DNA from: CAYLJO01 sp964383905
GTDB taxonomy: Bacteria > Acidobacteriota > Blastocatellia > Pyrinomonadales > Pyrinomonadaceae
Reading direction: 5' to 3'
Assembly (NCBI GenBank): GCA_964383905.1
Contig: CAYLJO010000012.1
Location: forward strand, 1 to 50,886
Length of the DNA stretch: 50,886 bases
The translations under genes were made by a program, and so were the position numbers. The notes below the pieces were generated by a model, which did not search any database, was not told where the DNA came from, and was given only the letters and a program-made list of their open reading frames with translations. This document shows positions 26,705 through 34,972 of the stretch, piece after piece (position 1 is the stretch's first letter; each line of letters starts with the position of its first letter).

Positions 26705-28474
26705 CTACCAACTGGGTGAAACATCAGCTTCAACCGACTCGACGAGGAGGCCGGCGTCATCCGTGCTTTCCGCCGTGGAACGCAGTCGTAGATAGCTCAC
26801 GCCCCACGGGCTCATGCGTGTGAGCGGTAAACGGCCGATCCGGCGGCCATCCAGAATGAGGCGGCATTCAGAAGTCGAGGTATCCCAATCGAGCTTCAAT
26901 TGGTGCCAGCGGCCCGGCACCAGCCCTTCCCCGTTAGCCAGTTGACCGTTCGGACCAATTTCGAGGTTGAATAGGTTGTAGATTTTGTCCTGCGGATCAA
27001 ACGGGACCGAGAAGTGATCGGTCAGACCGATGCTCGCGCCGCGAAAACCTGGTTTCATTTGAAGCCTCAGGGATAAACTCCCCTTTCCTCCTGTGGGGAA
27101 ATTCCAGACAGCGGCGGCCGGCCAGGCGGTTTCAGGCTTACGGAGTCTGAGCACGCGGGCCTCTTCCCTTTGCGGGTGAGGGATCAGATCAATACCTTTG
27201 GTGCCGAAGGTAGACCAGTCATCCAAACCGTTTGAGAAATCGGATCTTCGCTTCGTCTGATAGAGCCAGGCGGGGTCAAGATGTAGTAGAAAGGTCCCGT
27301 CCGGCATGCCCGTGGATAAGGGTGTGATGACCGTTCCGCTTTTGGTTAAGGTCAAGACCGTATAGGTCACACCGTGATCACCCCGCGGCGGGGGCGGTTG
27401 GTTGACGAAAGGGTTACGCGCGACCTCCCGGAAGCCGCGCCAGGATTTACCCTCGTCTTCGGAGATCGCGGCGTGCAGCACATGCCTTCCCCCGTTCGCG
27501 TAGGAGAATCTGAGGCAGTTGTTCCACACCATCACGATTTGGCCGGTCTTCAGCCGGATCAAATTTCCGGGCGAATCGGAAGAGAGGATCTGCGTGGGTT
27601 GAGGCGGCGACCACGTTGAGCCGTCCGGCGAGAAGGATTCAAAGAAGCGTCCGAGTTGAGTCCTGATGAGCAGCCAGACCCGGCCATCTTTCAACTGAAT
27701 AACGCCCGGCTCGAGCATGCCATCGGCATTGATAAGCGGCGCCGGCGTTTTGAACTCGACTGCCGCCTGGTGCCAGGAATCACCGTCACGGTCGGCGTAG
27801 AGCACCGTCGAGCTGAACAGGCCCATGTAAGCGAACGCGTCGAATCCCTGCCCGCGATCCTGCCACGTGCGGACGGGCGAAGACAAGTAACAGATGGGAA
27901 GGATGATTCTTCCGTTGCGCATTTGAGTCACGGAGAGCATCGAGCCGGCGTAACCTTTCCAGATCCGCTTGAGAGGCTGCCAATCGCTTCGCCCGTGGAC
28001 GGTCCTGGTGTGCCAGATATCATAGCGGTGATCTTCCAGCCTCGGGGCTTTCCCCGTGCCCGCGTCATTTTGATAGAAGAGATGAATCTCCCCGCTCTGA
28101 TCCAGGAGAGCGACGTGGACTCCCCAGTTGCCTGCCGGTTCCCTCGGGAACTTGAACAGACTTTGAGGCTCACCCCACGTATAACCGTCATCGTGAGAGT
28201 ACCGGGCAGCAGCCTCCTGCCCGCCCGTGACGGTCCGCTGCAAGACGCCCATCAGTCTCTTGTCGGGCAGTTGAACAATGACAAGATACTCGTTCAATTT
28301 GGTCATCGAGGGAGAAGGGGCCGCACGCCCGGCCCCGGGCCGGGCCGACTCCCGAGCCTGCGCCCTCGTCCAAGCTTTGCCGGGTGACGCCGCAAGAAGC
28401 GCGACCGTGACGATGAGGCTCATTCTACTCAGAAACACGGGGTGACTTTGATTAGGGGTATCTTCAGTCATCAT
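26705..28474 (-). CDS. Sialidase-like (BNR) protein with C-terminal LamG-like domain, tandem copy 2
   Basis: 589 residues from the ATG at 28474, with an AAGGTG stretch upstream. A signal peptide (MSLIVTVALLAASPGKAW) follows a 17-residue N-terminal tail. Asp-boxes: SHDDGYTW, SPDGSTW and SEDEGKSW; propeller strands such as MLEPGVIQLKDGRVWLLIRTQLG match copies 1 and 3 closely. The last 200 residues form the LamG-like domain. No clear RIP motif. A 182-nt gap separates it from copy 1. Same likely role: exported, glycan-related. Confidence 0.87.
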   Translation of the reverse strand: MMTEDTPNQSHPVFLSRMSLIVTVALLAASPGKAWTRAQARESARPGAGRAAPSPSMTKLNEYLVIVQLPDKRLMGVLQRTVTGGQEAAARYSHDDGYTWGEPQSLFKFPREPAGNWGVHVALLDQSGEIHLFYQNDAGTGKAPRLEDHRYDIWHTRTVHGRSDWQPLKRIWKGYAGSMLSVTQMRNGRIILPICYLSSPVRTWQDRGQGFDAFAYMGLFSSTVLYADRDGDSWHQAAVEFKTPAPLINADGMLEPGVIQLKDGRVWLLIRTQLGRFFESFSPDGSTWSPPQPTQILSSDSPGNLIRLKTGQIVMVWNNCLRFSYANGGRHVLHAAISEDEGKSWRGFREVARNPFVNQPPPPRGDHGVTYTVLTLTKSGTVITPLSTGMPDGTFLLHLDPAWLYQTKRRSDFSNGLDDWSTFGTKGIDLIPHPQREEARVLRLRKPETAWPAAAVWNFPTGGKGSLSLRLQMKPGFRGASIGLTDHFSVPFDPQDKIYNLFNLEIGPNGQLANGEGLVPGRWHQLKLDWDTSTSECRLILDGRRIGRLPLTRMSPWGVSYLRLRSTAESTDDAGLLVESVEADVSPSW

Positions 28475-28510
28475 CAGCTGAACACCTTATTGGCAAACTG
28501 CTTGAGTCGC

Positions 28511-28535
28511 GGGAATAAGGCCCTGCTTTATTCCC
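28511..28535 (-). other. Intercistronic hairpin
   Basis: GGGAATAA (28511-28518) and TTATTCCC (28528-28535) form an 8-bp stem, extendable by a G-C and a G-T pair, around the loop GGCCCTGCT. It lies between sialidase copies 3 and 2, about 40 nt before the start of copy 2. No T-tract follows on the minus strand, so it is more likely an RNA-stability or processing element than a terminator. Confidence 0.6.
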
Positions 28536-28627
28536 CGTGACCACGATCAACGTTGCGGACCCAGGATCATCTCAAAGCAAATCGAGCGGCCGGGCTAAAG
28601 CCAGGCCGCGCTCCGGCGCCAATCGCT

Positions 28628-30406
28628 CTATGGGTTCTTGTCGGCGTGCGTCCCGGCTGACGCCGACCAACTGGCGGAAGAATCGGCCTCGACGCGACGC
28701 AGCAGTAATCCGCCGTCGGCCACGGGGGACGTGGAGCGCAGGCGCAGGTAGTTCAACCCGGAACTCCGGCGATTGTCCTGCAACACGCCGACGGGTTTAC
28801 CGTCGAGACTGACCAGGCATCGGCGGCGCTCGGTGTCCCAGGCGAGCTCCATCTGATACCACCGCTCCGGGACCAGTTTGACGTGCGGGAGCAGCTCATC
28901 CGAGGGTGTAATAGGCAGATTGAACACGTTGTAAAACTCGTCTTCCAAGTCCCACGGTGGGGAGAAATGGTCGGTCAGTCCGAGCAGGACTCCCCCAAAA
29001 CCGGAGCGCAGCTTAAACCGGAGGCGTAGTCGACCACGCGAGCCGACCGGGAAATTCCAGACCGCCCCGGCCGGCCACTGCGGGTCCGCTTTTCGCAAGG
29101 CCAGGGCTTTGGCCCCACTCTGACTCGGGTCGGGCTGGATTTCGACGCCTTTGCTCCCGAAAATCGACCAGTCGTCCAAGCCGTTGGAAAAATCGCACTC
29201 CTGACTCGTTTCCAGAAGCCAGGCCGGGTCGAGCAAACGAAAGCGCCGGATATTGCCCTGCTCAACCCAATTAGAAAAGAGGACGTGACCGTCGGCGGTC
29301 AGCGTCGGGAAGGTATAGGCTACGCCGTAGTCGGTGAGGAAGGTGGGAGGTTCATCCCGGTGCGGGTCGCGAACGACCTCGCGGAACCCCTGCCAGGTGC
29401 GGCCTTCGTCCCGGGAGATGGCCCCGTGCAGCACGTAGCGTGCCCCGTAGGCGTAGGGGTAACGCTTGGAAGCGTTAGAGAAGAGCAAAAGGCTTCCATC
29501 CTTGAGCCGGATTAATCCGGCCGGGGAGTCGGAGGAGGTCAGACGGCTGGGTCGGGCCGGCGACCAGCGAGCGCCGTCCTTTGAGAACGACTCATAAAAG
29601 CGGCCGCGCTGGGTACGAATCAACATCCAGACGCGGCCATCTTTCAACTGGATGACCACGGGCTCATCGGCCCCGTAGGTAGACAGGTCCGGGGTTTCCA
29701 CACTGAGAACGTCCGGAGAGGTGTGCCAGGTCTGCCCGTTGTCGTCCGAGTGCATGGAGCTGACGCTGTAGGTACCCATATAAGTGTAGCTCGGGAAGCC
29801 GTCGCCGCGCTTGTACAACGAGCGGCCGCCGGTAAAAGAGAACGGCAACACGATGCGCCCGTTACGCAGCTGGGTAACAGAAAGCAGGTCGCTGGCCTTT
29901 CCTTTCCGGATCGGCCGGGGCATCCCCCAGGCGGTCACCCGGTCTCTGGAGCGTACGTGCCAGATATCGAGAGTGTCATAGGTCGGAGTCCCTTCTTCCC
30001 TGGGGAACAGAATGCCGGAGTTGGCATCACACAGGACGAAAATGTGAACCTCGCCCTCCTGATCGACCAGAGCTTCAAAAAGGCCAAATCCGCCTTCCTC
30101 CCGTGGGAACCGGAATAAGTTCTCGGGGGCGGACCAGGTCTGCCCGTTGTCCCTGGAATAACGACCCTGCATGGTTTGCTGGCGGTTCTCACGGGCAATG
30201 GAGAGGGCGATGATCCGGCCGTCCTTGAGCTGCAGAGCCCGGTACATATTCTGCCGGAACGGATAGTGGTCCCCGGGTGCGGCCTGAAAACTGGATACCA
30301 CGCGGGGTCTTTCCGCCTTGGCGGCGGGTTTCCGTGCCGGCCGCTCCGCCGCCGCGCCTGCCAACAAGAAGAGACTTGAAATCAAGAGTGAAACGAGAGC
30401 ATACAT
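28628..30406 (-). CDS. Sialidase-like (BNR) protein with C-terminal LamG-like domain, tandem copy 3
   Basis: 592 residues with a signal peptide (LVSLLISSLFLLAGAAA). Asp-boxes: SRDNGQTW, SDDNGQTW, SKDGARW and SRDEGRTW. The C-terminal LamG-like domain (WYQMELAWDTERRRCLVSLDG) matches the other two copies, but its end is more diverged (RRVEADSSASW). No clear RIP motif: the first strand reads QNMYRALQLKDGR. It is the first of the tandem triplet as transcribed. Retention of three diverging copies suggests they act on different linkages or modified forms of one substrate. Confidence 0.87.
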   Translation of the reverse strand: MYALVSLLISSLFLLAGAAAERPARKPAAKAERPRVVSSFQAAPGDHYPFRQNMYRALQLKDGRIIALSIARENRQQTMQGRYSRDNGQTWSAPENLFRFPREEGGFGLFEALVDQEGEVHIFVLCDANSGILFPREEGTPTYDTLDIWHVRSRDRVTAWGMPRPIRKGKASDLLSVTQLRNGRIVLPFSFTGGRSLYKRGDGFPSYTYMGTYSVSSMHSDDNGQTWHTSPDVLSVETPDLSTYGADEPVVIQLKDGRVWMLIRTQRGRFYESFSKDGARWSPARPSRLTSSDSPAGLIRLKDGSLLLFSNASKRYPYAYGARYVLHGAISRDEGRTWQGFREVVRDPHRDEPPTFLTDYGVAYTFPTLTADGHVLFSNWVEQGNIRRFRLLDPAWLLETSQECDFSNGLDDWSIFGSKGVEIQPDPSQSGAKALALRKADPQWPAGAVWNFPVGSRGRLRLRFKLRSGFGGVLLGLTDHFSPPWDLEDEFYNVFNLPITPSDELLPHVKLVPERWYQMELAWDTERRRCLVSLDGKPVGVLQDNRRSSGLNYLRLRSTSPVADGGLLLRRVEADSSASWSASAGTHADKNP

Positions 30407-30598
30407 ACGGCGACCTCCATTGCGCGCACGAGCTTCTGGCGAAGGATCCTCAAGCCTGCTTTGCGGCGGCCTTCATGCAGAGCCGCCTTGTCTCTGCCCG
30501 TCGCCCGCCCCAGATGGCGCAAGCCCCGGAAAGCCGGAGGCCTCCCACAAGAGCCCGGAGCGGCCGTCGCCGCCGGGACGGATGATTTCGCCGTCTCA

Positions 30599-32734
30599 TC
30601 ATGATGCCGGTCTCTTTTTTGACCCCATCTCTTCATAGGCTCGCCGGGCACGTAAAAAGATTCCGATCACCTCTTGCCGCCTTTCTTCGGTGGCAAACCT
30701 GCCGCGCCGCTTGATCTTCTCGATGAGACTATCGATCCATTTAATGAAGAAGGCCCGATCTTCTGCAGAATAAATCGGCGAATCTCCAAGATAGACATAT
30801 GAGGGTGCGGTATGCGCTTGGAGAACGAGCGGCGAGCGCCTTTGCGACCAGCGGGAAGGGCCGTTCGCGATGAGCCGGTTTCCCGGCCCCCACACGCGTG
30901 CCGCCAGCCACGAGCTTCGTGTGATATCGACGGCGCCTTTCCATTCGAGAGCGGTGGTCGGAGTTTCACTTGAGACCGAAGCTATGACTTTCCCGTTAGC
31001 TAAGATCTCCATCCTGATCATCGGTAAGGATGATAAGGCGTGGGCCGCGGTCCTGAGCTTGACGGGCTCCTTCGCGAAGTGAAATTGCTGCCCCGGAGGC
31101 CGGCCCTCAACCTCGAAGAACAGAAGCGGGCCGACCGTGGCGAAGGCGCGTTCATGCTTCAGCGCTCCGATCCAGCTCGGGTAGTCAAACCTGCCGCCGG
31201 CGTACACGTAGACCCGCTCCCCGCCCGCGATAAACGAAAACCGCTGGTTAATAAAGGCGTCACTCCCGGCCGTGATGCCCAGCCTGAATCCGCAGTTAAG
31301 AAATTTGTACCAGAGTTCCATCGAAGGCTCGTCATGACTGCAAAAGACCTCCATCGCATCAACGGCTCCGAGCGCGACGTCGACCACCGATTCGCCGGCC
31401 AACGAGCCCGTCGGTATCTGATCGAAAGCTAACGCCGGGTGGGCGTAGATCGTGAATCCCCCCTGGGCCTTCGCCTTTTGTGCCTGCTGGTAATTTGAGG
31501 GGTAATCCTCCCAATTGGGTGAGCCGGGAAAACCGGTATAGAGCGGCCGAACCAGCTGCTTAAGATTCAGGAGAACCAGATGCCCGTAAAAATCCCGGGT
31601 CCGCATCTCCTGGTTCCAGTAAAGTATATGATCCGGCCTGGAGAGGGCGTTGGGCCGGCCTTCGAAATAACGTTCATCATGGATCTGATCGCCGGTGGAG
31701 TTCGAGACCATCAGGTTGCCGACGTTCAGGTCTTCGGCGTTAATCACGAGAAGATCGTCCGCTGGCGTGACAGACTGTTTCCCCGTGTAGTTGCCGTGGA
31801 TGTGATCGTCTCCGCTGTACCACCCGAGCGCGTTCATGCCGGCCAGGTGCCGCAGGCGCACATCAATCGTCGTGGTCCTCTGTGGCTCGATCTCGACTTC
31901 GCGAGCCGTCGGCACATAATCGAACCCCTTAACAGCTTCGACCCTGCCCCTTCCGGCAGGTAGATCCACTGTGAAGAGCCCATCAGAGTAGAAGAAGTGT
32001 TCTCCTGACATCCACATCACCCTATCCAGTGGTGCTTCCGGGGTGTGACTAAGACCGTCAGCCCCGGTCAGAAAGAGACGGGCGGCTGTCGGGCGGCCCT
32101 TTTCATCAACCACATGGACGGTCAGCCTGCCGGAGGGGCGGACGTCACAATCGAGGGGTACAACTGTGGATTCGCCGCCCGTCGCTACGCGGAGCGAAGA
32201 ATGAAGAGGGCCGGGGCGTCGGCCCGTGAGCGACATGAAAATGGCGGTGGTGGCCCCGGCCATGAGCTCGATTGATTGCCCCGCCACATCAAGCGCCGGG
32301 TCGGAGCCGGAGATGGTAAAGGTGCGCGCCACCTGCTTCCGGTTCGAGATGATCAGCAGCAGGTGGTCATCAGGTCTGCCTTGTGTGAGAATCAAGGGCC
32401 CGGGCGGAACCTTGCTCTCCCAACCCGCAGGTGTTAGCGCGATACGGGCAACACGATCACCCTCCAACTGCGCATAGAGGCTACCAAAAAGCCGCTCGAG
32501 TTCCTCGGGGCTACCCTGACGGCCAGCCATCTCGTAGGCTTTCCAGTAGAGATCGATCGCAAGGGCCCGGCGGGAGCTTACGTCTCTGGTCGAACGCAAG
32601 GCCACCTCTTCAAAGCGCTCGGCCAAAACGCCGGGGTCACCTGTACCTTCAACCACGGGGGTATAGTGAGCGGGAGCGGCGAGACGATACAGTGCGAGTA
32701 GGACCACAGCGGCGGCGATGGAAACGGTCTTCAT
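30599..32734 (-). CDS. CehA/McbA-type metallohydrolase (PHP fold), exported
   Basis: 711 residues from the ATG at 32734, 20 nt after the RraA-like gene. A hydrophobic segment at residues 4-20 is the signal peptide. Residues 100-290 are a beta-rich region, then the PHP-type metal site: GDDHIHGNYTG (His311, His313), a later AHPALAF and an AGSDAF near the C-terminus. These are the landmarks of CehA/McbA, first known from carbaryl hydrolysis; natural substrates are mostly unknown phosphoesters, carbamates or amides. With the Rieske oxygenase and RraA-like protein upstream it could be part of a small-molecule breakdown route. Confidence 0.88.
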   Translation of the reverse strand: MKTVSIAAAVVLLALYRLAAPAHYTPVVEGTGDPGVLAERFEEVALRSTRDVSSRRALAIDLYWKAYEMAGRQGSPEELERLFGSLYAQLEGDRVARIALTPAGWESKVPPGPLILTQGRPDDHLLLIISNRKQVARTFTISGSDPALDVAGQSIELMAGATTAIFMSLTGRRPGPLHSSLRVATGGESTVVPLDCDVRPSGRLTVHVVDEKGRPTAARLFLTGADGLSHTPEAPLDRVMWMSGEHFFYSDGLFTVDLPAGRGRVEAVKGFDYVPTAREVEIEPQRTTTIDVRLRHLAGMNALGWYSGDDHIHGNYTGKQSVTPADDLLVINAEDLNVGNLMVSNSTGDQIHDERYFEGRPNALSRPDHILYWNQEMRTRDFYGHLVLLNLKQLVRPLYTGFPGSPNWEDYPSNYQQAQKAKAQGGFTIYAHPALAFDQIPTGSLAGESVVDVALGAVDAMEVFCSHDEPSMELWYKFLNCGFRLGITAGSDAFINQRFSFIAGGERVYVYAGGRFDYPSWIGALKHERAFATVGPLLFFEVEGRPPGQQFHFAKEPVKLRTAAHALSSLPMIRMEILANGKVIASVSSETPTTALEWKGAVDITRSSWLAARVWGPGNRLIANGPSRWSQRRSPLVLQAHTAPSYVYLGDSPIYSAEDRAFFIKWIDSLIEKIKRRGRFATEERRQEVIGIFLRARRAYEEMGSKKRPAS

Positions 32735-32753
32735 ACGTAAAGGTTGTGCCCGG

Positions 32754-33500
32754 CTAAACCAGCTCTTCGCTCTTCCCCGTGCCTCCCTTAAGAATGGCGC
32801 TAATCCTGGCCCTGAGCCGGTCAAATGCTCCTCGCACGCCGTCGATCGTGACCTCTTCTTCCCTCAAATAGTCGAGCACGATTCGTTCGGCATCGAGCCA
32901 GAGCGGGCATGCCCGGGCGACCTCTTCGGCTATGTCAGCGGGGATCAGCACCACCCCGTTGCCGTCCGCGTGGATCAGATCGCCGGGCCGGACCGTGAGG
33001 CCGCCGACGTGCACGGGTATATGCACATCCGGGATGCGGCCGTAACCGTGGGAAACACAGATGGAGGACGCAAACGCGGGGAAGCCAAGACTTTTTAATG
33101 CTTCAAGATCCCGACCAGCCCCGCTTGTGATCACGCCGTGACAATCGAATCGCTTGTAGACGGCGCACATGATCTCGCCGAAGGTTGAGGCCGCGGGGGG
33201 GTCGTCAAGGTCCTCGAACACGATGATGCGGGGGGCGGGCAATTGCGATAAGGCTTCGAGCTGGGCTACAAAGCCGGCCGGTGACTCGCCCTGCGCCGCC
33301 GGACTTGCGGACCGGTACGTGGCGGTTGACGCGTACCCGACGATCGGCGGCATCTCAGGAAAGAGCGCTTTGATATGAGAATGCATATAGCCACTGCTTC
33401 GCGGCCGCACCCCGAACAGCTCGATCACGTTGCTGATGGTCGGCGAATCGTATCCCCTCAGTTTGCGCAGGGTCTCCGCGGGTATGATTCCTCTTGTCAT
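32754..33500 (-). CDS. RraA family protein (HMG aldolase/dehydratase type)
   Basis: 248 residues from the ATG at 33500, which has GGAGGGATCAGG before it (an ATG at 33533 is in frame but overlaps the preceding gene). TSGAGRDLEALKSLGFPAF (about 120-138) and HADGNGVVLIP match the RraA-like metal-pyruvate binding core. Members are 4-hydroxy-4-methyl-2-oxoglutarate/oxaloacetate aldolases or sugar-acid dehydratases, and a few inhibit RNase E. In a catabolic run an aldolase or decarboxylase of a keto-acid is more likely than an RNase regulator. Confidence 0.87.
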   Translation of the reverse strand: MTRGIIPAETLRKLRGYDSPTISNVIELFGVRPRSSGYMHSHIKALFPEMPPIVGYASTATYRSASPAAQGESPAGFVAQLEALSQLPAPRIIVFEDLDDPPAASTFGEIMCAVYKRFDCHGVITSGAGRDLEALKSLGFPAFASSICVSHGYGRIPDVHIPVHVGGLTVRPGDLIHADGNGVVLIPADIAEEVARACPLWLDAERIVLDYLREEEVTIDGVRGAFDRLRARISAILKGGTGKSEELV

Positions 33501-33529
33501 CCTGATCCCTCCGGAAAGTTTAACGCTCG

Positions 33530-34972
33530 TCAAGGCCTACCCTGGGGTTGAAAGTAGTCCTCGCTGTAAAGACTGGCCGCCACGTACGGATAGCGCCCCT
33601 CCTTGGCCTCATTGAATACCCTCTCAGGCGGCGGCATGGCGCCCGGCGCGGCCTTCTTGACCATGCCGTAGGTCGTGAAGATGGTGCCGTCCTCCATCTG
33701 CGATGACATCGGGTAGGTCGTCCAGCCCTGGAGGCAGTCGTCACGCAGAACCTTGACGCGCTCGACGTCCCACGTCTTCCCCCCGTCCGAACTGAGTGCC
33801 GCACGATGCCCCCAGGGGTCGAAGCGGTACCCGTAGGTGCAAAGGATCTTTCCGCTCTTAAGCAAAAGGAGGTGAGCCGGGTAGCCCCACATGCCGGAGT
33901 TCGCCGGGGCGGACCATGTCTTGCCGTCATCGTCAGAATATGACTGGTAGAGGTAAAACCCCGGCTTTTGCCGATCGGTCCAAGCGGTATGGCGGAGCAT
34001 CGACAGGATACGCCCGGAGGGGAGCTCGACGAGGGCTGTTTCGTCGAAGCTATGCTCCCCGCTAGGATCATAAGCGATCTGAATCAGGCGCCAGTTCTGA
34101 CCCTCGTCCTCCGAGCGCAGAGCGTAGGAGCCGATCGGCATCCCTGCCGAACCAAAATTGGCATTGCCGACCGGTTTGCGCTCAGGGTTGGGCGTCCCGA
34201 AAACGGAGGCGATCCACGTCCCCTTGCGGGTGATCATGGTGTGGCGGAAGGAGCCGGCCTCGTCGGACAGGAAGGGAAGGCCCGTGATGGGGTGGCTCAC
34301 CCAGGTCTCCCCGTTATCTGAAGAGGTTCGCCAGACGAAACCGTTGAGCGAAAAGACCAATTGCCCGCCCCCTTCGTCCGGCGCGGCGAAGACATAGATG
34401 CCCTGTTTGCGCAGTCGGTCGGCCATTGAAGCGGGCCATGGCGTATAAATCCACTCCGCTCTGGCCCCGTAGAATTGTGTGATGTGATAGCGCTCCAGGT
34501 GCGCCCGGCGCTCTTCGGCCGGCAGGACGTAAGCCGCCGAGACGACGGAGATTAATTTTCCGTCGCGCGTTTTCGCCGGCAGGCCGTAGCAGCCCCACGG
34601 GAAAGATGTCAGGGTCGGGTCGCGCAGCGTGGTCCAGCTTCTCCCTCCGTCATCGGTCCTCAGAACGAGGTCGTCTGTTTCACTCCGCAGAAAGTCGCCG
34701 TAGGGCTTACTCATATCGCTGCTCTGTACGGGGACGAGGATCGACCCGTCTCTGCCCCGCGTGTGATACCAGCCGTGGCTGCTCCATCCAGGGCGGTCAT
34801 AAAGAGTAAGGTCCATTTTCCAGGCGGCGGGCTTCGGCATCATCGCTCGCGCGGTGGTTCGATCGCGCGGTGGTTCGATCCCGAAAAGTGGGCGGGCCAG
34901 GGGAAGACCCAGCCCGGCGGATGCGGTGGACGCCAGGAAGCGGCGGCGATTACAGCCGACTGGTCTAGTCAT
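33530..34972 (-). CDS. Tat-exported sialidase-like propeller protein
   Basis: 480 residues with a twin-arginine signal (NRRRFLAS). Asp-boxes: TDDGGRSW, SDNGETW, SEDEGQNW, SDDDGKTW and SSDGGKTW, giving five to six propeller blades. No clear RIP motif. The linker between signal and propeller contains a 16-bp tandem duplication (34848-34879) translated in two frames (IEPPR then DRTTAR). The start overlaps the end of the Rieske gene by 8 nt, so translation is coupled. Unlike the tandem triplet it lacks a LamG domain. Role: exported glycan- or glycoside-related, substrate unknown. Confidence 0.87.
   Translation of the reverse strand: MTRPVGCNRRRFLASTASAGLGLPLARPLFGIEPPRDRTTARAMMPKPAAWKMDLTLYDRPGWSSHGWYHTRGRDGSILVPVQSSDMSKPYGDFLRSETDDLVLRTDDGGRSWTTLRDPTLTSFPWGCYGLPAKTRDGKLISVVSAAYVLPAEERRAHLERYHITQFYGARAEWIYTPWPASMADRLRKQGIYVFAAPDEGGGQLVFSLNGFVWRTSSDNGETWVSHPITGLPFLSDEAGSFRHTMITRKGTWIASVFGTPNPERKPVGNANFGSAGMPIGSYALRSEDEGQNWRLIQIAYDPSGEHSFDETALVELPSGRILSMLRHTAWTDRQKPGFYLYQSYSDDDGKTWSAPANSGMWGYPAHLLLLKSGKILCTYGYRFDPWGHRAALSSDGGKTWDVERVKVLRDDCLQGWTTYPMSSQMEDGTIFTTYGMVKKAAPGAMPPPERVFNEAKEGRYPYVAASLYSEDYFQPQGRP
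34848..34879. repeat. 16-bp perfect tandem duplication
   Basis: CGCGCGGTGGTTCGAT occurs at 34848-34863 and again at 34864-34879. It lies in the signal-mature linker of the Tat-exported sialidase-like gene. With one copy deleted the signal peptide and the propeller would be out of frame, so the duplication (or a compensating change) created the present reading frame. Confidence 0.9.
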
